A stretch of DNA of 21,468 nt from Burkholderiaceae bacterium (GCA_019428955.1 JAHYJF010000026.1:1-21468); one strand, 5' to 3'; shown: positions 1-8,549, counted from the stretch's first letter. The notes: generated by a model not told the origin, from the sequence alone. Made by a program: numbers and translations.

Positions 1-774
1 CTCGGCATGCACCCGCAACGAGGCGGCGATGCTGGTGCCGAAGCGCTCGGCCTGGCTGATCATGGTGACGAAGCCGTCGACCTCCTCGACGCCGGTGCGA
101 ATCGCCAGGTTGCGCAGCGCATGGTCGCGATCGGCGCCGGCGCGCAGTTCGAGGTTGACGAGGCGCATCTCGTCGGCGAGCGCCGGGCTCTTGAAGTGGA
201 GGTCTTCGGCCACCCGCAACATCGCCGACTCGGTACCCAGCCCGGCCTCGACGCACACCGTCATCAGGTCGAGAGCGTCGGGGAAGGTCTCGAAGATCTC
301 GCGCTGGCGGATCATCACCAGGCGCGCGAGCACCATGTTGGGCAGGTAGTAACCCAGAGCCGCCAGGGCGAGCAGCGCCAGCAGCAGGTTGTTGCCCTTG
401 AGCTGGGTATTCCCGACCGAGAGCAGCGCGAAGCCAAGCATCGGCAAGCCGAGCGTCAGGATGGTCTTGACGCCGAAGAAGGCGGCCGGGGCGCTGGGGT
501 TGCGGATGCCGGCGTGAACGAACCGCAGCCGGATGCGCGATCTCTCGAAGCCCTGTCCGGGCATCGAGAGCCGGCTGACCGGGCGGGTGGCGCGGGCCAC
601 CCATTCCAGAAAGCGGCTGGGCAGCGGCGGGCTGGCGGCGCCAAAGTCCTTTTCCTCGAGTTCCACCAGGCGCTGGCGGGCAGCCTCGGGGCGCACCAGG
701 TTGTAGATGCCGTAGTAGCCGGCGAGCACCGCGATGAAGATCAGGGCGAGGAAACCGATCTGGAAGGTGGTCAT
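1..774 (-). CDS. tadC: TadC, Tad pilus inner-membrane platform protein (partial)
   Basis: Inner-membrane platform protein of the Tad/Flp pilus machine, a GspF-family partner of TadB that couples the TadA motor to pilin assembly. The gene starts at 774 after a strong GGAGG ribosome site in the 13-base gap behind tadB. It stays open for 258 codons to the window edge, so the C-terminus is missing; the family is usually about 300-330 residues. Hydrophobic helices lie at residues 3-22, 97-120 and 128-148. A type II secretion F domain follows, with the motif FPDALDLMTVCVEAGLG (164-180) that is characteristic of TadC. The missing part should hold the last helix. It is the last gene of the operon visible here. 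Product assignment is secure. Confidence 0.93.
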   Translation of the reverse strand, partial: MTTFQIGFLALIFIAVLAGYYGIYNLVRPEAARQRLVELEEKDFGAASPPLPSRFLEWVARATRPVSRLSMPGQGFERSRIRLRFVHAGIRNPSAPAAFFGVKTILTLGLPMLGFALLSVGNTQLKGNNLLLALLALAALGYYLPNMVLARLVMIRQREIFETFPDALDLMTVCVEAGLGTESAMLRVAEDLHFKSPALADEMRLVNLELRAGADRDHALRNLAIRTGVEEVDGFVTMISQAERFGTSIAASLRVHAE

Positions 775-787
775 CGTGGCATCCTCC

Positions 788-1756
788 TCAGACTCTGATC
801 CGGATGATGCTGCGCATCCAGAGCATGCCCAGGACCATCAGCAGCAGGGTGGCGCCGATGATGAGCGGGCCGGCGGCATCGGTCCAGAGCACGCTCATGA
901 ATTTCGGATTGACCAGGTTGATCACGAGCACCAGGCAGAACGGCAGGGCAGTGAGGATGATCGCCGAGAGCTTGCCCTCGGCCGACAGGGTGCGAACCTC
1001 GCCGAGCAACGTCAGGCGGGCGCGGACGATGGTGGCGATCTTGTCGAGCAGTTCGGCGAGGTTGCCACCGGCTTCGCGCTGGATCATCACCGCCACCGCG
1101 AAGTAGCTGACGTCGGCCAGCGGCACGCGCTCAGCCAGGTTCATCAGCGCCTGGTTAGTCGGCACCCCGTAGTTCATCTCGTCGAACAGGATGCGAAAGT
1201 CGCGTCCGAGCGGCTCGGGCATCTCGTCGCCGACCATCTTCACCGCTGAAGGAAAGGCGTGGCCGGCGCGCATCGCCCGGCCCATCAGGTCGAGCGCCTC
1301 GGGAAACTGGCGCTCGAGCTTCTCGATGCGCTGGCGCCGCTTGGAACTGACCCACAGCCAGGGCATGAGCGCCAGCACCAGTCCCAGCACCAGTCCGAAA
1401 ATCTGCGGATATCCCAGCAAGGGCGGCAGGAAGAAGCCGAACGCCGCGAGGGCGAGCGTCAACAGGATCAGCTCGACCGGCGAGACGGCGAGCGCCGAAG
1501 CGCGCACGTAGTGCTCCATGCGCTGGCCGGTGGTCAGCAGGCAGAGCAGTGCATTGAGCCGCGGCATCCTGGCCTGCTCGCGGGAGCGCTCGATGCTTGC
1601 GGTAGTTATCGTTTCGCCGGAAAGAGCGGCGAGCCGCTCGCTGATCCGTCGGGCCTCGGGGCTGCGGGTCGAGGCCCAGAGGTTGTAGAAGCCTTCGAGC
1701 GCCAGCACCACCGCCAGGAAGGTCACTACCGCGAAGAGCGCAAATCCCATGTCCAT
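788..1756 (-). CDS. tadB: TadB, Tad pilus inner-membrane platform protein
   Basis: Second GspF-family inner-membrane protein of the Tad pilus, paired with TadC to form the platform on which TadA acts. It has 322 residues, normal for TadB. A membrane helix lies at residues 4-20, a hydrophobic pair at about 92-130, then the cytoplasmic F domain beginning LERQFPEALDLMGRAMRAG, and two C-terminal helices ending in RSIIRIRV. The FPEALDLM motif parallels FPDALDLM of TadC. The start at 1756 has GGGGAA upstream and sits 15 bases behind the tadA stop. Only 13 bases separate its stop from tadC, so the genes are probably co-translated. Confidence 0.94.
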   Translation of the reverse strand: MDMGFALFAVVTFLAVVLALEGFYNLWASTRSPEARRISERLAALSGETITTASIERSREQARMPRLNALLCLLTTGQRMEHYVRASALAVSPVELILLTLALAAFGFFLPPLLGYPQIFGLVLGLVLALMPWLWVSSKRRQRIEKLERQFPEALDLMGRAMRAGHAFPSAVKMVGDEMPEPLGRDFRILFDEMNYGVPTNQALMNLAERVPLADVSYFAVAVMIQREAGGNLAELLDKIATIVRARLTLLGEVRTLSAEGKLSAIILTALPFCLVLVINLVNPKFMSVLWTDAAGPLIIGATLLLMVLGMLWMRSIIRIRV

Positions 1757-1771
1757 GGCAGTTCCCCGTTC

Positions 1772-3142
1772 CTAGCGCTTGAGCGGCGCGAAGAGTGTCT
1801 GCGGCAGGCCGATGCCGCGGGCCACCAGAACCTCCCAACAGCGTGGCCGCACGCCGGTGGCGGAAAAATAGCCCTCGACCGCGCCCTTGGCGTCGACCCC
1901 GGTCTGGCGGAAGCTGAAGATTTCCTGCATGGTCACGGTATCGCCTTCCATGCCGGTCAGTTCCTGGACGCTGACGATCTTGCGCGAACCATCGATCAGG
2001 CGGCTGGTCTGTATGACGATGCTGATCGCCGAGGCGATCTGGGTGCGCCCGGCCTTGGGCGGCAGATCGACGCCGGCCATCGCGATCATGCTCTCCAGCC
2101 TCGCGAGCGCATCGCGCGGGGTGTTGGCGTGCACCGTGGTCATCGAACCCTCGTGGCCGGTGTTCATGGCCTGGAGCATGTCGAGCGCTTCGGCGCCGCG
2201 GACCTCGCCGAGGATGATCCGGTCGGGGCGCATGCGTAAAGCGTTCCGCACCAGCGCCCGCTGTGCCACCTCGCCGCGGCCCTCGATGTTGGGTGGACGG
2301 GTCTCGAGGCGCACCACGTGGGGCTGCTGCAGTTGCAGCTCGGCGGCGTCCTCGATGGTGACGATGCGTTCGTTCACCGGGATGTAGCCGCTCAGGATGT
2401 TGAGCAGCGTGGTCTTGCCCGAGCCGGTGCCGCCCGAGATCAGGATATTGATCTTGGCTTTCGAGAGAGCCCCGATGAACTGCGCCATTTCGTCGGAGAG
2501 CGAGTGGTAGGCGATCAGGTTCTCGAGCCGCAGCGGCACCCGCGCGAAGCGCCTGATCGACAGGATCGGCCCGTCGATCGCCAGCGGCGGGATGATGACG
2601 TTGACCCGCGAGCCATCGGGAAGACGGGCATCGACCATGGGGCTCGACTCGTCGACGCGCCGGCCGATCCGGGAGACGATCTTGTCGATGATCTTCATCA
2701 GGTGATCGTCGTCGGCAAAGGTCACGTCGGTGGCCTCGAGCACGCCGTGGCGCTCGATGTAGACCTTGTTGTAGGTGTTGACGAGGATGTCCGAAACCGT
2801 GGGGTCGAGCAGCAGGGTCTCGAGCGGCCCGTAGCCGAGCATCTCGAACTGGATGTCGCGCACCAGGTTGCGCCGCTCGGTGGCGTTGAGCACCAGGTTT
2901 TCTTCAAGGAGCAGGCGCTCGACCATCTGGCGCAATTCTTCCTTGAGGCTCTCTTGCGAGAGCTTTTCCATCGCCTCGAGATCGAGCCGCCCGAGGAGCA
3001 CGCGGTGAATGTGGGCCTTGGTTTCCTGGTAGGCACGGGTGGCGGCCAGGGCCGGTAGCGGCGGCTGCACCATTGGCTCAGCATCGGCAGTTGGTGTGGC
3101 ATTGCCGGGCTTGGTGCCGCCAAGACGCTCGCGTAGGCTCAT
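1772..3142 (-). CDS. tadA: TadA/CpaF, Tad pilus motor ATPase
   Basis: Cytoplasmic secretion ATPase of the GspE/PilT superfamily (CpaF branch) that powers Flp pilus assembly and, in some species, retraction. It has 456 residues, normal length. Visible motifs are Walker A GGTGSGKT (237-244), Asp box IVTIEDAAELQL (260-271), Walker B with RIILGEVRGAEA (308-319) and His box TGHEGSMTTVHAN (328-340). All key residues are present, so it should be active. The N-terminal 35 residues are a Pro/Ala-rich extension, followed by the three-helix region of CpaF proteins. Its start overlaps the tadZ stop by four bases (ATGA), which implies translational coupling. Confidence 0.97.
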   Translation of the reverse strand: MSLRERLGGTKPGNATPTADAEPMVQPPLPALAATRAYQETKAHIHRVLLGRLDLEAMEKLSQESLKEELRQMVERLLLEENLVLNATERRNLVRDIQFEMLGYGPLETLLLDPTVSDILVNTYNKVYIERHGVLEATDVTFADDDHLMKIIDKIVSRIGRRVDESSPMVDARLPDGSRVNVIIPPLAIDGPILSIRRFARVPLRLENLIAYHSLSDEMAQFIGALSKAKINILISGGTGSGKTTLLNILSGYIPVNERIVTIEDAAELQLQQPHVVRLETRPPNIEGRGEVAQRALVRNALRMRPDRIILGEVRGAEALDMLQAMNTGHEGSMTTVHANTPRDALARLESMIAMAGVDLPPKAGRTQIASAISIVIQTSRLIDGSRKIVSVQELTGMEGDTVTMQEIFSFRQTGVDAKGAVEGYFSATGVRPRCWEVLVARGIGLPQTLFAPLKR

Positions 3143-4326
3143 GACAATCCCTTGACTGTTGGTTGCTTGCTCCCAAACACGCGGCGCAACCAGCCGCGCC
3201 CTGCGCCGGCAGGGGCGGGTGCGATTTCCTTGGCCAGCTCACGCAGGGCATGAGCAATAGTGCTGCGCGGCGCGATGACTTGCACCGGGACGCCCTGGTT
3301 GACCGAAGCCGCCACCGCCTCGTAATGGTTGGGCAGGGTCAGCACATGATCGATCGCCAAGGCTTTCTTGAGGTCGTCGATCGTGAACTGGCTGCTCTTC
3401 TCGTAGCGGTTGACCAGCCAGTGGATCTTTTGCGGGCCATAGTCGAGCGAGCGGAAGACGCCGCTAAGGCGCTTGGCGTCGCGGATAAAGGGCAGGGTGA
3501 GCTGCAACACCGGATAGACCCGGTCAGCGAGGTCGAGCGCCTGGAGCGTCACCGCGGTGAGCGCGCGGCCGACGTCGATTACCACGTAGTCGAACATCTT
3601 GCTCGCCATCCGCACGATCTGGCGCACGTGATCAGGTGTGACATCGGCGACCTGCGCCGGGTCATCGGGCGCGGCCAGCACCCAGAGCCCCTTGGCCGCG
3701 TGGGTCATCGAGGAGCGCAGCAGCTCGGTGTCGAGCCGGGCGATGTTGTGCGCCACGTCAGCGACGTTGCTGGTGGGAATCTCGGTGGTTACGAAAAAAG
3801 CCGCGTCGCCAAACTGCAAGTTGAGATCGATCAGCGCCACCCGGCGCGCACCATTCAAGGTGAGCAGATGGGCAAGGTTGGCGGCAACGAAAGTGGCGCC
3901 GCTGCCGCCCTTGCAGGACAGGACCGCGAGGATCTCGCCGCGCTGCTGGGTTGCACCCGGATTCACCGAGCGCTTGCGCAACTGGCGCCGCAGGGTTGTC
4001 AGCACGACCTCGGGCGAGGCCGGGGCCGGCAGCACCTCGCGCACCCCGGCGCGCATCGCGCGCAACAGGAATGCCTGGCTCAAGTCGGCACCAACCAGGA
4101 CGTAGTCGATCTCCGGGTGGGCGCTGGCGAAGGATTCGAGCGCGATGAAATCCTCGGGCGAGGTCGTCTCCACCAGCAGCATGTCGGGATTGTTGCCGAG
4201 CAGCTCCAGTTTCACCTGGCGCAGCGAACGATCGATCGTTGTCACCTCGAACGCCGGCTCGCTGTGCAATATCTCGCTCCAGCTCTGGGCGTTGTTGTTG
4301 TCGGGGGTGATGACGGTTATTTTCAT
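3139..4326 (-). CDS. tadZ: TadZ/CpaE, Tad pilus localisation ATPase-like protein
   Basis: MinD/ParA-superfamily protein that places the Tad machine, often at a pole. It has 395 residues in two parts. Residues 1-115 resemble a receiver domain in which the usual phospho-Asp site reads LLVETTSPED, with Glu in the Asp position, so it is probably a non-phosphorylated pseudo-receiver. Residues 130-370 form the ParA-like domain with a deviant Walker A, CKGGSGAT (138-145): the signature Lys139 is kept but the usual second Lys before Thr is Ala. The motif VALIDLNLQFGD follows. Similar deviations are known in the TadZ family, so ATP hydrolysis may be weak. The start overlaps the stop of a 21-codon ORF by ATGA, and no good ribosome site precedes it. 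The stop overlaps tadA. Confidence 0.93.
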   Translation of the reverse strand: MKITVITPDNNNAQSWSEILHSEPAFEVTTIDRSLRQVKLELLGNNPDMLLVETTSPEDFIALESFASAHPEIDYVLVGADLSQAFLLRAMRAGVREVLPAPASPEVVLTTLRRQLRKRSVNPGATQQRGEILAVLSCKGGSGATFVAANLAHLLTLNGARRVALIDLNLQFGDAAFFVTTEIPTSNVADVAHNIARLDTELLRSSMTHAAKGLWVLAAPDDPAQVADVTPDHVRQIVRMASKMFDYVVIDVGRALTAVTLQALDLADRVYPVLQLTLPFIRDAKRLSGVFRSLDYGPQKIHWLVNRYEKSSQFTIDDLKKALAIDHVLTLPNHYEAVAASVNQGVPVQVIAPRSTIAHALRELAKEIAPAPAGAGRGWLRRVFGSKQPTVKGLS

Positions 4327-4388
4327 TGGCAGACTTCGTTGTTGGCGCAGTCAATCGCCTCGCGGTACATCTTGACATCTTCTCCCAT
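4323..4388 (-). CDS. Possible 21-residue micro-ORF coupled to tadZ
   Basis: A short frame fills the 79-base gap between the lipoprotein gene and tadZ. It begins MGEDVKMYREAIDC and ends NNEVCQ, and its TGA overlaps the tadZ ATG (ATGA). A second in-frame ATG at 4370 lies behind the purine-rich stretch GAAGATGTCAAG, so the peptide could be shorter. Every other junction nearby is a tight overlap, and tadZ has no clear ribosome site of its own. One reading is that translating this ORF delivers ribosomes to tadZ. The peptide has two cysteines and no recognised domain. It may be only a coupling leader, or chance. Confidence 0.35.
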   Translation of the reverse strand: MGEDVKMYREAIDCANNEVCQ

Positions 4389-4405
4389 GGGCAGTTCTGC
4401 GCTGA

Positions 4406-4693
4406 TCAGCCGCCGCCGACGTTGATGTTGGTTACAGTGCTGGGCGGCGGGCTGCGATAGCTCTCGCCATGGCGATCCATCGCGTCGCGGACGTTGCGAC
4501 CATCCGTTGCCGGCACTATCTGGCCGTTGCGGGTCGGCGCCTGCGGGTCGATCAGCTGCTCGGATTGCATGATACGGTTGCTCTCGCCAAACCTGGCGTC
4601 CCAATCCGGTGAACCACTTGCGACCAGGGCACAACCGCTGAGCATCGCCGGTAGCGCGACCGCAGCGACAATGAGCTTGAGGTCAGCCATCAT
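4406..4693 (-). CDS. Small Tad-locus lipoprotein
   Basis: A 95-residue predicted outer-membrane lipoprotein of the Tad locus. The signal peptide has a hydrophobic core at residues 5-19 and a lipobox ALPAMLSGC, with the lipidated Cys at position 21. The mature chain is about 75 polar residues ending in NINVGGG. Two adjacent ATG codons (4693 and 4690) are possible starts, and both overlap the rcpA stop. By place, directly after the secretin gene, it may act as a pilotin or periplasmic partner in the role of CpaD or RcpB. I see no clear sequence match to either, so that role is inference from context. It is much shorter than typical CpaD (about 200 residues). Confidence 0.8.
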   Translation of the reverse strand: MMADLKLIVAAVALPAMLSGCALVASGSPDWDARFGESNRIMQSEQLIDPQAPTRNGQIVPATDGRNVRDAMDRHGESYRSPPPSTVTNINVGGG

Positions 4694-6249
4694 TTCTTCT
4701 CCTTGTCGAAGCCGCCCATGGCGGCAGGATCGCGCCCGGTTGCACCCTGATCGGATTTGCCCTCGAGCTTGCCTTCGAGCATCAGTTCCTGGCGGTTCGG
4801 TGGCACGTAGCCGTCGGTCGGCAAACGATAGTCAGGCGGCAGCGGCTTGACCAGACGCGGGGTGACCACGAATACCAGTTCCGACCTGTCGGTCTGGAAA
4901 TTGGTGCTCCTGAAGAGCGCGCCTATGACCGGCAATTCACCCAGGAAAGGGAATGCCTTGATGCTGGTCGTGCTGTTGTTCTTTATAAGCCCCCCGATCG
5001 CGAAGCTCTGGCCGTCCATCAACTGCACCGTGGTCTCGGCCTTGCGCGAGGTGAACGACGGCAGGATCGCGGTTCCCGCGACCCCGGAAGCCACGATGCC
5101 GATGCCTTCCCGGTTCAGTTCCGAGACCTCGTTGCGCACCCTAAGATTGATGCGGCCGTTGCCGAGTACAGTGGGCGTGAATTTCACTGAGACGCCGAAT
5201 TCCTTCTCTTCCAGCGTGGTTTCGCGTGCCCCGTTGTTGTTGGTCGAGGACACCGGTATGAAGATCTTTCCGCCCGCGAGGAAGCTGCCCGTCTGGCCGC
5301 TGATGGCCATGATGGTCGGCTCGGCAAGGACGTTGATCAGGGCGTCGTCCTTCTGTGCGTCGAGCGTGAAGGTGGAGCCGCCCGCTGAGCGCGACGCCGC
5401 GCCAACCGCCGCGCTGCCTCCGCTCAGGAAGTCGGCGAGCAGGTTGTAGGTCCAGCTGCCATTGGTTCGGCTGCCGAATATATGCACCCCCAATTTGTCG
5501 ATCAACGCCTTGGAAACCTCGGCGACCTTCACCTCGAGCATCACCTGTTGCGGGGCTGCAACCTCGAGCATGTTGACGATCCGGCGGTTGCCCGCCGCGC
5601 TGCCACCGCCCACGAAGACGTTGGTCAGGTCGGTGGCACGGGTCAGCGCTTCACTGTCAGAGACCACGCCCGAGAGCACGATCGAGTCGAACGCCGGCGT
5701 CACCCGGATGTCCTTCTCGCCGGGCAGCAACTGGCCGAGCAGGGAAAGCAGCGCGGTAGTATCCATGCCGACCACCACGTCAAACGCGGTGCAGACGCCG
5801 CTGGCGTCCATGATCACGATGTTGGTCGAGCCGACGGTCTTGCCGAGCAGGTAGATTTCATTGGGCGAGAGCAACAGCACGTCGAGTTCGGCGACGCCCG
5901 GGCGGAAATCGACCTTGGGCGTCTTGACGTTCTCGTCCTTCTTCTTCTCCTGCGTTTCTTCCGGGCGTGCGGCGCGGGCATTCTCCGGGTTGCCGAGCAC
6001 GATGCGGGTCACAGCTGATGCCGGCCGCATCACGGTCGACTTCCCGACCGAGATATGGACCACCGGAGCGATGTCGACGCGCGAGCACTGGCTCACGGCG
6101 AGCTTGGTCATGGTCAGCGCAGGCTGGGCCGCAACTTGAGTGCGCGGCGCTGCCGGCTTGGCGGCCGCTGCGGCTGCGCCGATGGATACCGACAGTAGTG
6201 CTGCCAGTGCCAGGCGGGTGGTGATCTTTGTGTTTGAGAGCCAGGGCAT
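4690..6249 (-). CDS. rcpA: RcpA/CpaC, Tad pilus outer-membrane secretin
   Basis: Outer-membrane secretin channel through which the Flp pilus leaves the cell. From the start at 6249 it has 519 residues. That ATG follows AGGAG by a normal distance and opens directly into a signal peptide (core LALAALLSVSIGAAAAAA). A frame continuing up to 6348 would overlap rcpC and place 33 charged residues before the signal, so it is rejected. The N-terminal pilus-assembly domain is followed by a BON/N-type domain and then the secretin domain. The domain's final signature runs from QLMDGQSFAIGGL (about 409) to VTPRLVKPLPP (about 462). The tail is polar and Lys/Glu-rich. The stop overlaps the lipoprotein gene. 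Confidence 0.95.
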   Translation of the reverse strand: MPWLSNTKITTRLALAALLSVSIGAAAAAAKPAAPRTQVAAQPALTMTKLAVSQCSRVDIAPVVHISVGKSTVMRPASAVTRIVLGNPENARAARPEETQEKKKDENVKTPKVDFRPGVAELDVLLLSPNEIYLLGKTVGSTNIVIMDASGVCTAFDVVVGMDTTALLSLLGQLLPGEKDIRVTPAFDSIVLSGVVSDSEALTRATDLTNVFVGGGSAAGNRRIVNMLEVAAPQQVMLEVKVAEVSKALIDKLGVHIFGSRTNGSWTYNLLADFLSGGSAAVGAASRSAGGSTFTLDAQKDDALINVLAEPTIMAISGQTGSFLAGGKIFIPVSSTNNNGARETTLEEKEFGVSVKFTPTVLGNGRINLRVRNEVSELNREGIGIVASGVAGTAILPSFTSRKAETTVQLMDGQSFAIGGLIKNNSTTSIKAFPFLGELPVIGALFRSTNFQTDRSELVFVVTPRLVKPLPPDYRLPTDGYVPPNRQELMLEGKLEGKSDQGATGRDPAAMGGFDKEKK

Positions 6250-6299
6250 GGCTGATCTCCTGATGGAAGGCTGCGTTCGCCTAGACAGAGTTCGGTCGA

Positions 6300-7175
6300 T
6301 CAGAAACATTCGGTCACCCGATCGAGACCGCGGATGACTTCGACGCACGGACCGCGCGGTGCGGGTGGCGGAGCGGGGGGTGGCGCGATCACGGTGACCG
6401 GCTTGGTAGCACGCCTGGTCGTGCGCTTCTTGGCAACCGGCGCGACGGGCTTTTTCGCTTCTTCAACCTTGGCTTTCAAGCCCAGCAGTTCGACCTTGGT
6501 TGCTCCAGCGGTGTCGGCGCTCTTCGGATCCGTTTGGTTGCGCAGCACCAGCGAGAGCGTGCCGACGCTGCGGGCCAGGTCGAGCAGTTCGGCCTCCTCG
6601 GGCGTGACTTCGAGCGTCACGGCAGTGACCACCTTGGGCTTGGTGGTGTCGCGATCCGCTTCCTGGGCGACCGCCATCACCAATATGCGCTCGAGTACGA
6701 TCTTGGAGATCGTATTGTCCTGGCCGGCCTGTTTGGCCCCCTCCGCCTGGGTGTTGACCATCACATCGACGAAGGTTCCGGGGAGCGCGAATCCGGCCAC
6801 CCCGATAACGTCGTTGACGCGCACCGTCATCGCGCGCTTGCCTTCCGGCACCAGCGCCGAAAGTCCGCCCTTGGTGCCGACCGGCGCCAGGCGGGCTTCG
6901 GTGATCGGTTCATTGCGCTGCATCGAAACCAGCACGACCCGGCCGACCAGCTTGTCGGGCTCCTTGAAGGCGCCCGCCGGGACGCTGGTCGCAGGCCACG
7001 CCGCCATGCGCACCATCTCCGGGCTGATCTTGCCGCCGATCTCGATTTCCACATTGGCCACCGCGATCCGCCCCTCGGTATCGCTCTGGCTCTGCATCCA
7101 GCGCGCCCCCAGGAAGACGGCAGCAAGGCCGGCGATTACCGCGATTAACAGCATCAAGATGCCGCGAGATCTCAT
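6300..7175 (-). CDS. rcpC: RcpC/CpaB, Tad pilus periplasmic assembly protein
   Basis: Periplasmic protein anchored by one N-terminal helix (residues 5-24) that works with the RcpA secretin. It has 291 residues. A SAF domain lies at about 37-98 (start RIAVANVEIEIGGKIS), then the RcpC C-terminal domain with MTVRVNDVIGVAGFALPGT (116-134). A Lys/Arg/Pro-rich linker near 235-275 may contact peptidoglycan or nucleic acid-like polyanions by charge, though this is only a guess. The end PCVEVIRGLDRVTECF keeps the VEVIRG motif seen in this family and has two cysteines that could pair. The start overlaps the stop of the AAA+ ATPase gene by ATGA. A 50-base gap follows before rcpA. Confidence 0.93.
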   Translation of the reverse strand: MRSRGILMLLIAVIAGLAAVFLGARWMQSQSDTEGRIAVANVEIEIGGKISPEMVRMAAWPATSVPAGAFKEPDKLVGRVVLVSMQRNEPITEARLAPVGTKGGLSALVPEGKRAMTVRVNDVIGVAGFALPGTFVDVMVNTQAEGAKQAGQDNTISKIVLERILVMAVAQEADRDTTKPKVVTAVTLEVTPEEAELLDLARSVGTLSLVLRNQTDPKSADTAGATKVELLGLKAKVEEAKKPVAPVAKKRTTRRATKPVTVIAPPPAPPPAPRGPCVEVIRGLDRVTECF

Positions 7176-8533
7176 GTCGGACTCCCAGGTTCAGGCACTG
7201 CTTCGATCAGCGCCTCGTTGCCGAAATACGTTTGCCAGGCCCAGTCGAGCAGCTCGGGGGAAAGTTCGGCCGGCACCCCCATGAAGCGGGCGCGGCTTGC
7301 AATCAGGTGGAGCAGGTCGCGCGGATAGCAGGCCAGCAGCGGCCGGCCGTGGCGACCATGGTAGTCCCGCAGCAGGCGGCGGAAGGCATCCTGATCCGGT
7401 TCGATGCCCTCGGTCGCGCAGGCGCGGGTAAATATAAGGGCGTACTCGTCGGTAGAGACCGCGCCGACCGAGATCTTGTGGCCGAGTCGGCGCAGGAAAG
7501 CGGGGTCTTCAAGCTGGGCGGGTCGCAGGTTGGAGGCGAAAACCAGCACCATGTCGAAGGGAATGGTGAACTTGCCGCCATTGCGCAGCATCAGGTGGTC
7601 ATGGCGGCGATCCATCGGCACCACCCAGCGGTTCATCAGGGCGCGGGGCGTGATTACCTGGCGACCGAGATCGTCGACGACGAACAGCCCGTTGTTCGCC
7701 TTGAAATGCGGCGGCGCCTCGTAGTAGCCGGCGCGGCCGTCGAAACTGAGGTCGAGCATCTCGAGGGTGAGTTCGCCGCCGGCGACCACGCACGGGCGCT
7801 CGCACAGGACCCAGCGCGCATCGGTGCGGGAACGGTTGTCGAGCGCCGCTTGCGGCGCCGTCGGGCCGGCCACCGGCGTGTGGTACTGCTCGTCGAAGAG
7901 CCTGATCACCTCGCCGTGGACGTAGACGGCGTAGGGGATGGCGATGGTGCCGCTGACCAGGCGATGGAGCAGTTCCGCGAGATAGGTCTTGCCCGATCCG
8001 GCCGGTCCGTAGAGCAGCATCGGACGGCCGGAATTGACCGCGGTGCCGAGCTGGTCGAGAAGCTGCCCGGGGATGACCTGGTCGGCAAAAGCTTCGCGGA
8101 CCTGCTGAATGCCGATCGCGCGCTTGGTGACCGATTGCTTGACCACCTGCGCGGTGTAGGCTTCGAGCGTTACCGGCGCGGCGCCGACGTAGGAACTGCG
8201 CGCCAGCCATTCGAGCGCACGGGCGCGGCCCGCTTGCGTCAACTCGTATTCGATGTCGGCCTCGTTCTGGCCGCGGCGCATGATTTCAAGCAGCAGTTCG
8301 CGGCGCATGAACTGGCAGATGCCCTCGATTACCGAACCGGGGAGGCGCAGCTGGGAGCTAAGCTCGAGCAGCTTGGTCAGGCCAAGCTGGAACATGGTCT
8401 TGGCGACTAGCTCGACCAAGAAAGAGTTGGAAAGGCCGGTTTCTTCGAGCGTCTGCGGCGCTGCCGGTATAACGGCTTTGTCCTGCGCCAGGGCAGAATC
8501 AGCGCTTGTGGTCGGGAACGGCAGGAGGCTCAT
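7172..8533 (-). CDS. AAA+ ATPase in the Tad operon, with winged-helix-like N-terminus
   Basis: A 453-residue AAA+ ATPase that is not one of the standard Tad proteins. Walker A is GPAGSGKT (176-183), Walker B LFVVDDLG (283-290), sensor 1 region FASN (332-335), and a possible Arg finger FLRRLGHK (347-353). Residues about 35-125 look like a winged helix: LPGSVIEGICQFMRRELLLE followed by ELTQAGRARALEWL, the 'wing' pattern common in such folds. The ATPase part recalls MoxR/DnaC-like remodelling ATPases. It lies 16 bases after tadV and overlaps rcpC, so it is surely co-expressed with the pilus genes. It might remodel the machine or regulate pilin expression; both are inferences. I recall similar ATPases beside other proteobacterial Tad loci but cannot confirm it here. 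Confidence 0.88.
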   Translation of the reverse strand: MSLLPFPTTSADSALAQDKAVIPAAPQTLEETGLSNSFLVELVAKTMFQLGLTKLLELSSQLRLPGSVIEGICQFMRRELLLEIMRRGQNEADIEYELTQAGRARALEWLARSSYVGAAPVTLEAYTAQVVKQSVTKRAIGIQQVREAFADQVIPGQLLDQLGTAVNSGRPMLLYGPAGSGKTYLAELLHRLVSGTIAIPYAVYVHGEVIRLFDEQYHTPVAGPTAPQAALDNRSRTDARWVLCERPCVVAGGELTLEMLDLSFDGRAGYYEAPPHFKANNGLFVVDDLGRQVITPRALMNRWVVPMDRRHDHLMLRNGGKFTIPFDMVLVFASNLRPAQLEDPAFLRRLGHKISVGAVSTDEYALIFTRACATEGIEPDQDAFRRLLRDYHGRHGRPLLACYPRDLLHLIASRARFMGVPAELSPELLDWAWQTYFGNEALIEAVPEPGSPT

Positions 8534-8549
8534 CGCGGTCCCATTTATT

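Noticed and set aside
3163..4425. Long open frame on the plus strand opposite tadZ, and similar ones at 7232-8410, 13101-14462 and 14480-15481
   Set aside because: They are antisense to clearly identified genes, lack family motifs, and arise from GC-rich codon bias.
6250..6348. Upstream start giving rcpA 33 more residues
   Set aside because: It would overlap rcpC and put a basic stretch before the signal peptide; the ATG at 6249 has a good ribosome site.
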